Source: Streptomyces goshikiensis
GTDB taxonomy: Bacteria > Actinomycetota > Actinomycetes > Streptomycetales > Streptomycetaceae
Reading direction: 5' to 3'
Assembly (NCBI RefSeq): GCF_014650555.1
Contig: NZ_BMVE01000004.1
Coordinates: forward strand, 310,001-374,000
Length of the DNA stretch: 64,000 nucleotides
Positions 55,334 to 64,000 of the stretch are shown here, piece by piece. The position numbers and the translations under genes are program-made. The notes below the pieces were generated by a model. The model was not told where the DNA came from, searched no databases, and saw only the letters and a program-made list of their open reading frames with translations. The number at the start of each line of letters is the position of its first letter. Position 1 is the stretch's first letter.

Positions 55334-55938
55334 CGCAGCAGGTGCTCCCGGGTCTCCGGGGCGCCGCCGTCGATGATCGTGTGGGTCGACAGCATGAGCT
55401 GCTGCGAGCGGTCCACGGTCAGCGTGTCCAGCATGATCGACCGCTCGTCGAGGTGGCGCATGGAGTGGTCCGGCTTCTCCATGTGGTGGTACGGGGCCGG
55501 GTCGAAGGCCTCCAGTACGAAGCGGCCGCCGGGAGCCAGCTGCTCGCGGGCCAGCCGCAGGCAGCCGACCTGCTGCTCCTTGGTGACGGCCACGAAGAAC
55601 GTGTTCAGCACCAGGGTCACGGTGTCGAAGGTCCGCCCCGTGCCCTCCCGCGTGAAGTCGCCGAGCCGCGTGGTCACCGTGCCCTGCGGATCCCGCGCGC
55701 GCAGCTCGGCGAGCATGGGCTCGGAGCCGTCGATCCCGTGCACCGTGAAGCCGTCCCCGGCGAGCGGTACGGCGATCCGGCCGGTGCCGACGCCCAGTTC
55801 GAGGACGCTGCCGCCGGGCGGGGTGAGTGCCGCGACGAACGCGACCGCCTGCTCGGTGTCGTGGCCGATCGGGTACATGCGGTCGTACACGCTCGCCAGC
55901 TTCTGGTCGTACAGGGCGTTGCCGAGGGTCGTGGTCAT
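55171..55938 (-). CDS. class I SAM-dependent methyltransferase
   Basis: 255 residues. Motif I is SVLELGVGTGRIAVPLAGDG, followed by VHGIDGSEPMLAELRARDPQ and TVTLVLNTFFVAVTKEQQVG. ARDP is followed by a domain typical of small-molecule methyltransferases. The ATG at 55938 follows GGAGTGA; GTG at 55950 is possible. It lies between the kinase and regulator genes and overlaps the kinase gene by 163 bp on the opposite strand. The target is unknown; a role in modifying a peptide or aromatic product of the neighbouring clusters is conceivable. Confidence 0.85.
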   Translation of the reverse strand: MTTTLGNALYDQKLASVYDRMYPIGHDTEQAVAFVAALTPPGGSVLELGVGTGRIAVPLAGDGFTVHGIDGSEPMLAELRARDPQGTVTTRLGDFTREGTGRTFDTVTLVLNTFFVAVTKEQQVGCLRLAREQLAPGGRFVLEAFDPAPYHHMEKPDHSMRHLDERSIMLDTLTVDRSQQLMLSTHTIIDGGAPETREHLLRYAFPFEIDLLAELSGLRLVERTEDWAGTPYTSSSLRHVSVYEADPDSPWGDCR

Positions 55939-56036
55939 GCGGGCGCTCACTCCAAACGGGGTGCCGGTGGGGCACGGTCGGTACGGGGCCGGCCCCGCCG
56001 CCGCCCGGCCCCGGCCCACGGGACCTCGGCCGCGCC

Positions 56037-56879
56037 TCAGCGGGTGCCGGTGCCGGCCAGGGCCGGCGGCCGCGGCCGGCCCGGAGGGGGCGCGGCGCGG
56101 TAAGTGGTGCGGTGGCCGGTGCGGTGCGTGGCGCGATGGGTCGCGACCACGGCGGCCTGTACGCGGTTGGTCAGGCCCAGCTTGGCCAGGATGGCGCTGA
56201 CGTGCTCCTTGGTCGTGGACGCGCTCAGCAGCAGCCGGCGGCCGATGTCGGCGTTGGTCAGGCCCCCCGCGAGCAGGTCCAGCACCTGGCGCTCCCGGTC
56301 GGTGAGCGAATCCAGGCGGGCTTCCAGCCCGGCGTCCAGACCCGGGTCCAGGCCGGCGTCCAGGCCGGCGCTCAGCCCCGGGTCCGGCTCGTCGTACCCC
56401 GGGCCGCCGCTGAGGTACGAGGGCCCGCCCCCGTATGACGGGCCGCCCCCGTACGACGGCCCGGTGCCGAGGTAGCCGCCCACCACGATCCGGGCCGCCT
56501 GCGGCGACAGCACCGTGCCGCCGGAGGCCAGCACCCGTACCGCGTGGACGAGTTCCTGCGGCGTCGCGTCCTTGAGCAGGAAGCCCTTGGCCCCGGAGCC
56601 CAGCGCGGCCGCGATGTCCTCGTCGGCCAGGAACGTCGTCAGGATCGCCACGGCCGGCGGATCCGTCAGCGCGCCGAGACCGGCCAGGACGGCGAAGCCG
56701 TCCACCTCCGGCATGCGCAGGTCGAGCAACACCACGTCCGGACGGTGGAGTTCGATCGCCCCCAGCGCGGCCGGGCCGTCACAGGCGACCGGAACGTCGA
56801 TGTCCGGTTCGCTCTCCAGAATGCGCTGCATGCACGAGCGCAGCAGGACTTCGTCGTCGACAATCATTACGCGGATCAT
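56037..56879 (-). CDS. NarL-type response regulator with a repeat-containing linker
   Basis: 280 residues. Receiver domain (about 1-125): IRVMIVDDEVLLRSCMQRIL, phospho-acceptor Asp in DVVLLDLRMPEVDGF, conserved Lys in GFLLKDATPQELVHA. The LuxR helix-turn-helix (about 185-245) has LTDRERQVLDLLAGGLTNAD and KEHVSAILAKLGLTNRVQAA. Between them are about 55 residues of repeats: GPSYGG-type and GLDAGLDP-type. Most family members have a shorter linker. The start follows AAGGGGGCG. Probable partner of the kinase at 54 kb. Confidence 0.9.
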   Translation of the reverse strand: MIRVMIVDDEVLLRSCMQRILESEPDIDVPVACDGPAALGAIELHRPDVVLLDLRMPEVDGFAVLAGLGALTDPPAVAILTTFLADEDIAAALGSGAKGFLLKDATPQELVHAVRVLASGGTVLSPQAARIVVGGYLGTGPSYGGGPSYGGGPSYLSGGPGYDEPDPGLSAGLDAGLDPGLDAGLEARLDSLTDRERQVLDLLAGGLTNADIGRRLLLSASTTKEHVSAILAKLGLTNRVQAAVVATHRATHRTGHRTTYRAAPPPGRPRPPALAGTGTR

Positions 56880-57016
56880 CACGCCCCCTTGTGGCGGCCA
56901 CCCCGTTTGGCCGCACTTCGGCCAAGGTATCAACCGGGTGAAATGGGGTTGAAGTCCAGGGGTGCGGCTGGGGGGAAGGCGAGGTACCGCCCAGGGGAAG
57001 CGCTGCCGCAGCCTGC

Positions 57017-57418
57017 TCAGGCGCCCGCTTCGATCGACTCCTCGATGAGCGCGACCATCGCGGAATCCCAGGTCAGGACCAGCAGTTCGGCCTTCTCACC
57101 CTGCGCGGTCGTGCAGGTCAGGGCCGTTCCGCCGCGGCCACCGCCGGTCGCCGCCACGGCCGGCCCGGCCAGCCGCAGCGCGCTGGCCCCGGGGCCGTCC
57201 AGGACCGCTCCGGAGCGCCCCAGCGTGAGCTTCCCGGGCTGCATCCCGCTCGCCCGGCCGGCGGCGGCGCCCGTACGGTAACGGCACCGCAGCGTCACCG
57301 GTTCGCCGCGCCGGAACGCGGCGACGCGGCGCGCGCAGCGGGCCCGGTCGAGGCCCTTGCCGCCTATCCACAGCGTCAGGTCCATCAGGGAATGCAGCGC
57401 GAATTCCAGCAGCAGCAT
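57017..57418 (-). CDS. hypothetical protein
   Basis: 133 residues. It begins MLLLEFALHSLMDLTLWIGG, possibly an amphipathic or weakly hydrophobic N-terminus. It has RCARRVAAFRRGEPVTLRCR and ends VLTWDSAMVALIEESIEAGA. The beta-rich middle part resembles DUF2550-like proteins, but weakly. A GAGGAGCG binding site lies upstream. It follows the LLM gene on the same strand after 62 bp and may be the last gene of the lanthipeptide operon. Confidence 0.6.
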   Translation of the reverse strand: MLLLEFALHSLMDLTLWIGGKGLDRARCARRVAAFRRGEPVTLRCRYRTGAAAGRASGMQPGKLTLGRSGAVLDGPGASALRLAGPAVAATGGGRGGTALTCTTAQGEKAELLVLTWDSAMVALIEESIEAGA

Positions 57419-57480
57419 GTGATCGTTCGCTCCTCAACTCAGACGACTCGGGGATGACACGGGCGGACACGGGTCACGGG

Positions 57481-58596
57481 TCATGGGATACGGGTCACCG
57501 GTGCGGGCCGCCCCGCCCGGTCGCGTACCGCCTCGACGATGGCCCGTACGTCGGCCAGTGCCGCCTCGGGGCCCTCGGTCAGCAGGACCCCGGCGCAGCT
57601 CAGCGCGATCTCCGTCGCCCCCGCCTCACCGTAACCGGTGAGTTGGGCGGCGACCTCCTCAGGTGTCCCGTACGCGAAGACACCGCCGTCGACCAGCGCG
57701 CCCGCGCCCGCCCACGGATCCGACACGTCCACGTCGAGCCCGGCCGAGCGCAGCATGGCCGCGTAGTGCTCCCCGCTCAAGTGCGGTGCGTGCGCGGCGA
57801 ACGCCAGCTTCCTGGGATCGCGGCCCGGCCTGCGCACCGCGCACGGCACGATCGCCGTCACCCCCGGCACCGGCCGCCCGCGCGACCCGGCGCCCCTCGC
57901 CAGAGCCGGCACGATCGCCTCCCTCAGGTGACCGGCCGGGGTCAGCAGCGTGATCGCCACGTCCGCGATCTGCCCCGCCGTGTGCGCCATCCGCGGCCGC
58001 AGCACGCCCACGCCGAGTGACACCCGCGGGCAGGGCGCGGCCGCCGCCGTGTGCGGCAGCGGCAGGGGTCCGCCGTCGAGCCGTACGTAGCGCCCCCGGA
58101 AGTCCTCGACCGCCTCGCCGTCCAGCAGCCGCCGCACCACGGACAGGTACTCGGCGACGGCCGTGAGCGGGCTCTCGTACGGCTCCCCGCGCAGCGCCGC
58201 CACGAAGTCCGGGTCCCCGGCGCCGAACCCGGCCACCACCGGCCGCCCGGTCAGCAGCGCCACGGACCGCGCCTGCACGGCCGCGTCCAGGGGGTGGCGC
58301 AGCGCGGTCAGCGCGACGCTGGTCCCGGCGGGCACCCGGATGCCGCGTCCCGCGAGGTGGGCGAACGCCTGGTGGGTGTCGACGACCAGCGACTGGCCCA
58401 GGTACAGGCGCTCCAGCGCCAGGTCCCGTACGGTCTCGCCGAAGGCGGCGAGCTCGTCGAGGTCGGAGGCCATCAGCGGGTACATCAGGGACAGCGGCGT
58501 CATCACGGGCGGCGCGGGCGTCACGGGGATCCTCTCCTTGGACATCGGGGTCGTGGTCGGGCTCGGGCTCGGGCTCGGGCTCGGGGGCGCGGTCAT
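57481..58596 (-). CDS. LLM-family oxidoreductase in the lanthipeptide operon
   Basis: 371 residues, luciferase-like TIM barrel. A Ser-Pro repeat N-terminus (TAPPSPSPSPSPTT) is followed by LSLMYPLMASDLDELAAFGE, RDLALERLYLGQSLVVDTHQ, GIRVPAGTSVALTALRHPLD and VVAGFGAGDPDFVAALRGEP. F420-dependent members of this family reduce dehydroalanine in lanthipeptides to D-alanine (LanJC/LxmJ type). Coupling to the ABC and LanB genes (ATGA overlap with the transporter stop) supports such a role, which is inferred. Confidence 0.85.
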   Translation of the reverse strand: MTAPPSPSPSPSPTTTPMSKERIPVTPAPPVMTPLSLMYPLMASDLDELAAFGETVRDLALERLYLGQSLVVDTHQAFAHLAGRGIRVPAGTSVALTALRHPLDAAVQARSVALLTGRPVVAGFGAGDPDFVAALRGEPYESPLTAVAEYLSVVRRLLDGEAVEDFRGRYVRLDGGPLPLPHTAAAAPCPRVSLGVGVLRPRMAHTAGQIADVAITLLTPAGHLREAIVPALARGAGSRGRPVPGVTAIVPCAVRRPGRDPRKLAFAAHAPHLSGEHYAAMLRSAGLDVDVSDPWAGAGALVDGGVFAYGTPEEVAAQLTGYGEAGATEIALSCAGVLLTEGPEAALADVRAIVEAVRDRAGRPAPVTRIP

Positions 58597-60470
58597 ACGA
58601 GGTCCCCGGACCGTTCGGCGGGCCCCGCACCCGACGGCGTCAGGTACGCGTCGGCCTGGAGCCGGAAGAGCCGGGCGTACGTTCCTCCGAGGGCCAGGAG
58701 TTCCCCGTGCGTGCCCTCCTCGATGAGCGAGCCGCCGTCCAGCACGAGGATCTTGTCCGCGACCCGGACGGTCGAGAACCGGTGCGAGACCACCAGCGAG
58801 GTGGCCCGGGAGCAGATCGTCCGCAGGCGGCCGAAGATGTCCGCCTCCGCCTCCGGGTCGATCGCGGCGGTCGGCTCGTCGAGGATCGCGATCGGCGCGT
58901 CCCGCAGGAACGCCCGGGCCAGCGCGATCTTCTGCCACTGCCCGCCGGACAGCTGCCGGCCGCCCTCGAAGTGCCGGCCCAGCACGGTGTCGTACGTCGC
59001 CTCGAACCCGTCGACGAACGCGTCGGCGCCGCTCGCCGCGGCGGCCGCGCGGATGCGGTCGGTGTCGTCGAGCTCCTCGACCCGCCCGAAGCCGATGTTG
59101 TGGCGGACCGGCATCTCGTAGCGGATGAAGTCCTGGAAGACGACGCCGATGTTGCGCTGGAGGTCGGTGGTGTCGTACTCCTCGATCGGCACCCCGTCGA
59201 TGAGGATCCGGCCCGAGGTGGGCTCGTAGAGCCTGGTCAGCAGCTTGACGACCGTGCTCTTGCCGGCGCCGTTCGCGCCGACGAGCGCGCAGCAGGTGCC
59301 GGCGGGGACGAAGCAGCTGAAGCGGTCCAGGGCGACGGTCTCGGTGCCCGGGTAGCGGAAGGTGACGTCCTGGAACTCGATGCCGTGGGTGAGGCGCCGC
59401 GGGAACGGCCGGGTGCCGCCGGTGACGCTCCCCTCGGGCAGTGAGAGGTAGTCGAAGAGGTTCCCGGTGAACAGGGTGTTCTGGTAGAGGGTGGCGACGC
59501 CGAGCAGCAGCCCGCCGGCTGCCACGTGCACGGCGCCGAGCGCCTGGAGGTAGCCGGCGAGCTCGCCGAGGCGGCCCGTCGAGACGGTCGACTTGAGGGC
59601 GAAGACCAGGGCCCCGGCCGAACCGGCCACGCTGACCAGCCCCAGGACCGCCGACCAGCCGTGCCGGCGCCGCGCCAGGCCCCGGTCCACCCGGAAGAAC
59701 TCCTGGACCAGCGCCCGGTAGCGGTCCACGAGGTACGGGCCGAGCTGGTACAGCTTCACCTCCTTGTAGGAGGAGTCCGTCGTCGTCAGGTCCTGGTAGT
59801 AGAAGGCCCGGCGGCGGTCCTGCGCGCGGTGGTACTCGACGGCGTACCCCTCCTTGCTGAACACGATGTGCGCGGCGAGCGCGGGCACCGGGGCGAGCAG
59901 GATGACGACCGCGAGCCAGGCGTTCCACGAGAACAGCACCGAGCTGACCATCACGAGCGACGCCAGCGAGGTGAGCGTGCGCAGCATCTCCTCGAACACC
60001 TCGAAGGCCGTGCCGCCGCCGCTCTCGCGCAGGGCGCGCTGCAGCCGGTCGTAGGCCTCGGGGTCCTCGTACGAGCCGAGGTCCATCCGGGTGCCCTTGA
60101 CCATGACCTGCTCGCCGATCGCGGCCCCGAACTCCAGCTGGAGCAGGGAGTTCAGGTACTGCGCGACCGACGACAGGACGTGCTCGCCGACCGCGACCGC
60201 GACCAGCCCGGCGGCGGCCCGGGTGAGCCGGTCACCGGCGCCCGGAACGCCCTCGACGGCGTCGGCGACGGCCTGCACCGCGTCGGCGGTGAGCCAGATC
60301 CCGGCGGCGGGGACGGCGGCGGTCAGCAGGGTGAGCAGCGTCAGGGCGCTCACCCGCAGCGGGCTGAGCCCCCGGAAGGAGCGCAGCACCAGCCACCAGT
60401 AGCGCAGGTCCCGGGAGAGCCGGCGGTGTGTCTGCGCCTGCGTCTGCGTCTGCGTCTGCTCGGCGCTCAC
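58593..60470 (-). CDS. ABC transporter, fused permease and ATPase (peptide exporter)
   Basis: 625 residues. A Gln-Thr repeat (QTQTQTQAQT) at the N-terminus leads to six membrane helices (about 30-320), then the nucleotide-binding domain (about 365-600). This has Walker A LVGANGAGKSTVVKLLTRLY, signature GGRQLSGGQWQKIALARAFL, Walker B APIAILDEPTAAID and switch SLVVSHRFSTV. It is the likely exporter or immunity pump for the lanthipeptide. No C39 peptidase domain is present, so leader removal must be elsewhere. GTG start overlaps the lanB stop (GTGA). Confidence 0.92.
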   Translation of the reverse strand: MSAEQTQTQTQAQTHRRLSRDLRYWWLVLRSFRGLSPLRVSALTLLTLLTAAVPAAGIWLTADAVQAVADAVEGVPGAGDRLTRAAAGLVAVAVGEHVLSSVAQYLNSLLQLEFGAAIGEQVMVKGTRMDLGSYEDPEAYDRLQRALRESGGGTAFEVFEEMLRTLTSLASLVMVSSVLFSWNAWLAVVILLAPVPALAAHIVFSKEGYAVEYHRAQDRRRAFYYQDLTTTDSSYKEVKLYQLGPYLVDRYRALVQEFFRVDRGLARRRHGWSAVLGLVSVAGSAGALVFALKSTVSTGRLGELAGYLQALGAVHVAAGGLLLGVATLYQNTLFTGNLFDYLSLPEGSVTGGTRPFPRRLTHGIEFQDVTFRYPGTETVALDRFSCFVPAGTCCALVGANGAGKSTVVKLLTRLYEPTSGRILIDGVPIEEYDTTDLQRNIGVVFQDFIRYEMPVRHNIGFGRVEELDDTDRIRAAAAASGADAFVDGFEATYDTVLGRHFEGGRQLSGGQWQKIALARAFLRDAPIAILDEPTAAIDPEAEADIFGRLRTICSRATSLVVSHRFSTVRVADKILVLDGGSLIEEGTHGELLALGGTYARLFRLQADAYLTPSGAGPAERSGDLV

Positions 60471-63400
60471 TGGGGCCTCCCGCGCAGGCAGTTCAGTACG
60501 TGGCCCCACACCAGGTAGCAGCGGTTCTCGGCGGGCCGGTCCATCGGCAGCAGCCGGTTCACCTGCATGTGCGCGAGGCTCGCCAGGATGGCGTCCCGGC
60601 CGCCCCACAGGGTCCCGGCGGCCTCCGCCCGGGCGACGGCCAGCGCGGCGCGGCGTACGGCCGGGGCCTGCGCGTCGAGGACGGCGGCCAGCCGTTCGTG
60701 GTGGGCGCGGCCGAGCGGGTGCGGCCGGCGCTCCCAGGGCTGGAGCAGTTCGCACAGGTAGTCGCGGTCCTTGCGGTACCGCTCGCGGGCCTCCGTGTCC
60801 TGCGCGGGGCGGGGCATGGCGGCCAGCCGCTCGCGGATGCCGAGCCCCCACTGGGCGTAGAGCGCGTCCACGGCGGCGATGACCACGGCCTCGGGTTCCA
60901 GGCCGGGCTCCTCCTCGTCCCACAGGAGGCGCAGCAGCCGGCAGGAGACGTCCGAGTTCGCGGCGAAGAGCTCCTCGACGGCGTCGTGGACGGCCGGGCC
61001 GCCGTAACGGCTGATCTCCGGGTGGTAGGTGGCCACTTCGAGGCGCTCGGCGAGACCGCGCCGGACCAGCCCCTCGCCCCAGGCGAGCAGCGCGGGCAGG
61101 GCCGCGGCGGGCGCCGCCGTACGGACGCGGATGCGCAGGTGGGCGTCGGGGTCGGCGTACCGGATGTAGAACCACCGGTCCGGATCGGCGCCCGCTTCCC
61201 GCAACTGGGGTAGCAGGGCGGGGAGTTCGGTCGCTGCGATCTCGTCGTGGAGGTCCCGGGCCGCGTACAGCTTGAGGTACGACCACGAGGAGCCGGGCAG
61301 ATGGGCGGGGTGCGCCGAGGGCGCGGCCTTGCGCCGGATCTCCTCGGGGGCGAGGCCAGGGCCGCTCTCCCGGGCGGCCTCCCGGGCCCCGGTGGCGATC
61401 AGCGGGATGACGACCTCCGAGAGGTGGCCGCGCCCCGACCCGTCCCGCAGCCAAGCGGAGTCCGGACCGGGCAGCGCCTCGTGGAGGGTGACCCGGCCGG
61501 AGCCGGAGCCGGCCCCGCCGCCCAGCTCGGCGAGGAGTTCGTCCACGCAGAGCGGATGGTCGAGGTCGAGGAGCAGCCGGTTGTCGTCGTCCGCGAGGTA
61601 GACGTACCGGGGCACCCCCCAGTCGCGCCGCCAGCGGGCCACCTCGTCCGCCGAACGCGGCACCGGCACCGGCCCGCCCGCCGCGGGGGCGGCCTGCGCC
61701 CCCGCCGGGTACAGGTTCCACTCGGCGGCGCGTACGACGACCCGGCCGCGCACGACGCGCGGCAGGTGCGGGGCGCCCTCGACGGGGCCCCAGCCGAAAC
61801 CGGCGGGGGTGGCGTACCGGGCCCGGGAGACCTCCAGCAGGAAGCGGCAGACGTTGGGCGCGCCGTACGGGCTGAGCATGTGGTTCTGGACGACGACGAG
61901 TTCGCGCCCGAGCCGCGCCGAGTAGAGGCGCAGGCCCTCGTCGGCCGCGCCGACGTGGATGTCGGCGAGGTCGATGACCTGCTCCGGGGCGGCCGTCGGC
62001 GCGACGTTGACCGGGATCTCGTACGCGTGCACCGCCGGCCGGATCGCCACGTTCGCGCCGCGCCCGTTGGCGGGCAGGTACGCCAGTTCGGCGACGACGA
62101 CGTCCGGTTCCAGGGCCTCGCGGGCGCGGGCGTAGGCGCGCAGCCGATCGGTGGCGTCCGCGCCGAGCAGGTGGCCGAACCGGCCGAAGGTGCGACCGCC
62201 CTCGCCGAGGCCGTCGGGGTTGAGGACGGCCCGCCACTCGCCCCGGTCGATGGCCTCGGGGCCGTCCGCCGCGATCTGGACGTACGCGTCGAGGCCCGGG
62301 CAGTCGGGGCGCCCGGAAAGGCCCGCTGAGTTCGCGGCGTTCGCGGCGTTCGCGGCGTCCGGGGGCAGCAGCCGGCGGAGCACCTCGTCGGTCAGCTCGA
62401 CCTCGCCGGCGCCGCGCCGCCACGCGTCGGCCGCGAGGGCGACGAGCGCCCGGGCGGTGTGCGGGTCGTCCTCGGCGACGGGCTGGTTCAGGGCCATGGC
62501 GCGCGGCGGGGTCAGGTAGCCGCCCGGCGCGTCCAGGCCGCGTTCGGCGCCGAGCAGGTCGAGGACGGGGACGAGCGCGTCGGAGCCGTACCGCTCCATG
62601 AACGCCTGGTGGTACGCGCCGAGGTGGTCGTACCCGGCGGGCGCGGCCCGGCCCAGCTCGGCCAGGCAGCCGACGGCCTCGGCTACCTCGGCGGCGATCT
62701 GCCGGTTCAGGGCGGGCGCGGCGAGGTCGAGGGCGGAGTCCACCTGCGACGGCTGGCCCTTGTGGAGGGGTACGAGGGCCCGCTGGGCGGCGCGGAGCCG
62801 GCGGAGGGCGTCGGTGTCGCCGTACGGCGCGCGGCCGGTCAGCCCGACGATCTCGCGGAGCGCGGCCACCGCCGGGTGGTCGACTCCGGCGGCGGTGAGC
62901 CGGTCGAGGACGTACGCCTCGGGGCGCGGCTCGGTGACGGGCGGCCGCAGGTCGGTGACGAGCAGCCCCAGCCCGACCAGCTCGGCGACGAACGCGCTGA
63001 TCCGCTCCCGGCCGGCCGCGGGGAACTCCTCGGCCAGCTCGGTGACCAGAGTGGCGTACGGGACCGGCGCGGCGGGCGGGGCGAGCGCGCGGATCCGGGC
63101 GAGGGGGGCGGTGTGGCGGACGCGTACGGCGCGGCGGTCGGAGGCGTCGCCGTGCACTCCGGAGGAGGGCAGCACGAGCCGGTCGCCCACCCGGTGGGCC
63201 ATGGCGTTGACGGACACCCCGAGCCGGGCCAGCGACTGCGGGTCCTCCTCCAGGCGCTGCACCAGGGCGAGCAGCCAGGCCGTGTCGGCCCGTACGTGGG
63301 CCTCGCCGAGCGCGGTGGCGCCGAGGCGGGCGGTGGTGGTGTCCCCGAAGGTGCCGAGGGCGACGCCGGAGAAGGCGCCGAAGGGGGTGGGGCGGGTGCT

Positions 63401-63709
63401 CATCCGGGTGAGGTAGCGCAGGGCGCGGGAGTGCACCCGCCGCGCCTCCTTGCCGGAACCGGAACCGGAACCCGAACCGGAACCTGAGCCCGACCCCGGC
63501 GCCGAGCCGTCGAGCTTCGCCAGCCCGTCGAGCAGCCCGCTCCCGGCGGCGACGAGCCCGTGCCGGACCCGGGGGTCGTCGGCGAGGGCGCGCAGCAGCC
63601 GGGCCCGGGTGCGCTCGCGGTCGGCCCCGTCGAGGGCGTCCCGCCAGACGCCGACGGGCAGGGCCGGCGCGCGCAGGAGGTGGAAGTCGAGGGCGTGGTA
63701 CCGCTGCAT
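60467..63709 (-). CDS. class I lanthipeptide dehydratase (LanB)
   Basis: 1080 residues, full-length LanB. The N-terminal part (about 1-700) starts MQRYHALDFHLLRAPALPVG and contains RYLTRMSTRPTPFGAFSGVA and QNHMLSPYGAPNVCRFLLEV. It is the domain that glutamylates Ser/Thr with Glu-tRNA. The C-terminal elimination domain (about 790-1075) has SSWSYLKLYAARDLHDEIAA and RWFYIRYADPDAHLRIRVRT. A Gly-Ser repeat interrupts residues 75-88. Split LanBs of thiopeptide systems have these domains on separate proteins; here they are fused. It is 64 bp downstream of lanC. Confidence 0.95.
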   Translation of the reverse strand: MQRYHALDFHLLRAPALPVGVWRDALDGADRERTRARLLRALADDPRVRHGLVAAGSGLLDGLAKLDGSAPGSGSGSGSGSGSGSGKEARRVHSRALRYLTRMSTRPTPFGAFSGVALGTFGDTTTARLGATALGEAHVRADTAWLLALVQRLEEDPQSLARLGVSVNAMAHRVGDRLVLPSSGVHGDASDRRAVRVRHTAPLARIRALAPPAAPVPYATLVTELAEEFPAAGRERISAFVAELVGLGLLVTDLRPPVTEPRPEAYVLDRLTAAGVDHPAVAALREIVGLTGRAPYGDTDALRRLRAAQRALVPLHKGQPSQVDSALDLAAPALNRQIAAEVAEAVGCLAELGRAAPAGYDHLGAYHQAFMERYGSDALVPVLDLLGAERGLDAPGGYLTPPRAMALNQPVAEDDPHTARALVALAADAWRRGAGEVELTDEVLRRLLPPDAANAANAANSAGLSGRPDCPGLDAYVQIAADGPEAIDRGEWRAVLNPDGLGEGGRTFGRFGHLLGADATDRLRAYARAREALEPDVVVAELAYLPANGRGANVAIRPAVHAYEIPVNVAPTAAPEQVIDLADIHVGAADEGLRLYSARLGRELVVVQNHMLSPYGAPNVCRFLLEVSRARYATPAGFGWGPVEGAPHLPRVVRGRVVVRAAEWNLYPAGAQAAPAAGGPVPVPRSADEVARWRRDWGVPRYVYLADDDNRLLLDLDHPLCVDELLAELGGGAGSGSGRVTLHEALPGPDSAWLRDGSGRGHLSEVVIPLIATGAREAARESGPGLAPEEIRRKAAPSAHPAHLPGSSWSYLKLYAARDLHDEIAATELPALLPQLREAGADPDRWFYIRYADPDAHLRIRVRTAAPAAALPALLAWGEGLVRRGLAERLEVATYHPEISRYGGPAVHDAVEELFAANSDVSCRLLRLLWDEEEPGLEPEAVVIAAVDALYAQWGLGIRERLAAMPRPAQDTEARERYRKDRDYLCELLQPWERRPHPLGRAHHERLAAVLDAQAPAVRRAALAVARAEAAGTLWGGRDAILASLAHMQVNRLLPMDRPAENRCYLVWGHVLNCLRGRPQ

Positions 63710-63773
63710 GGGGCGGGTCGGTTCCTTGCGGGTCTCGGGAAGGGAAGGGTCGGGGCGGTAAGGGCGGTCCGGC

Positions 63774-64000
63774 TCACCGGGGGAACAGCACGCTCCACCA
63801 GCCGGGCCGGTGGCCGGTGGCCAGGGCGCGCAGGGTGAGCGCGATGCCGGCGGCTCCCGTGAGCAGCCCGGGGTTGTCGACGACGTGCCCGGTGGTCTCG
63901 TGGTCGCGGTAGAGCAGCGGCAGCCCGGGGTCGGCGGCGTCCACCAGCCGCAGGGTGAGGCCCGGCAGGGCCCGGGCGGCCCCGGCGCTGCCGTGCGCGG
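63774..64000 (-). CDS. lanthionine synthetase C-like protein, C-terminal end (cut by window end)
   Basis: Last 75 codons only. The reading frame gives HGSAGAARALPGLTLRLVDA, YRDHETTGHVV and DNPGLLTGAAGIALTLRALA, then WWSVLFPR. The PGLLTGAAGIALTL end is the LanC C-terminal signature. LanC zinc enzymes add Cys thiols to dehydro residues. The zinc ligands lie outside the window. Upstream on the same strand, the precursor gene is expected. Confidence 0.88.
   Translation of the reverse strand, partial: AHGSAGAARALPGLTLRLVDAADPGLPLLYRDHETTGHVVDNPGLLTGAAGIALTLRALATGHRPGWWSVLFPR

Noticed and set aside
56880..57016. Lanthipeptide precursor gene in the gap after the response regulator
   Set aside because: No short frame with a leader and a Cys/Ser/Thr-rich core was found there or elsewhere in the operon.

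Overview
The window is very GC-rich, with GTG/TTG starts, dense gene packing and many 4-nt start/stop overlaps. It carries Streptomyces hallmarks: a SpoIIE/GAF/ATPase phosphatase, SseB and small MPIDPYAAL-type proteins, a PhoX-like phosphatase behind an 11-nt PHO-box repeat, and two parS sites (GTTTCACGTGAAAC). Two parS sites within 6 kb, close to aspS, suggest the origin-proximal core of a Streptomyces (or close relative) chromosome. No tRNA, rRNA, CRISPR array or oriC was seen.

Layout. 1-29.7 kb is mostly core: M18 aminopeptidase (cut by the window start), acyl-CoA dehydrogenase, SseB, pirin, AI-2E-type transporter, SpoIIE phosphatase, aspS, VWA protein, PhoX-like phosphatase, an unpartnered histidine kinase with a lipoprotein, FUSC transporter, small membrane and secreted proteins, a sortase-like protein without its catalytic residues, a PucR-type regulator, a cobalamin-riboswitch-controlled cbtB-cbtA operon, urate oxidase, a class III aminotransferase, a SigB/F/G-type sigma factor and a SHOCT protein.

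29.8-50.2 kb looks like a biosynthetic locus for a chorismate-derived aminobenzoate. Class II DAHP synthase, a fused AroB-AroQ, AroK, AroA and AroC duplicate almost all of the shikimate pathway (AroE is absent). PhzE, PhzD and a DHB-dehydrogenase-type SDR would lead to 3-hydroxyanthranilate. A salicylate-hydroxylase-type monooxygenase, an LLM flavoenzyme, a methyltransferase and a fused PabAB aminodeoxychorismate synthase could elaborate or branch the product. A transaldolase-like protein without catalytic residues sits between the units. The two shikimate transcription units share a tandem sequence box upstream. A GAF/PucR-type regulator and an IS701-type transposase gene close the region.

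50.6-57.4 kb holds a secreted TAP-like peptidase, two tandem Imm49-like immunity proteins, a NarL-type kinase and regulator separated by a methyltransferase, and a hypothetical gene. 57.4-64 kb is the downstream half of a class I lanthipeptide cluster, transcribed leftward: LanC (cut by the window end), LanB, an ABC exporter and an LLM-family oxidoreductase, the last three translationally coupled. No precursor peptide was seen; it probably lies beyond base 64000.
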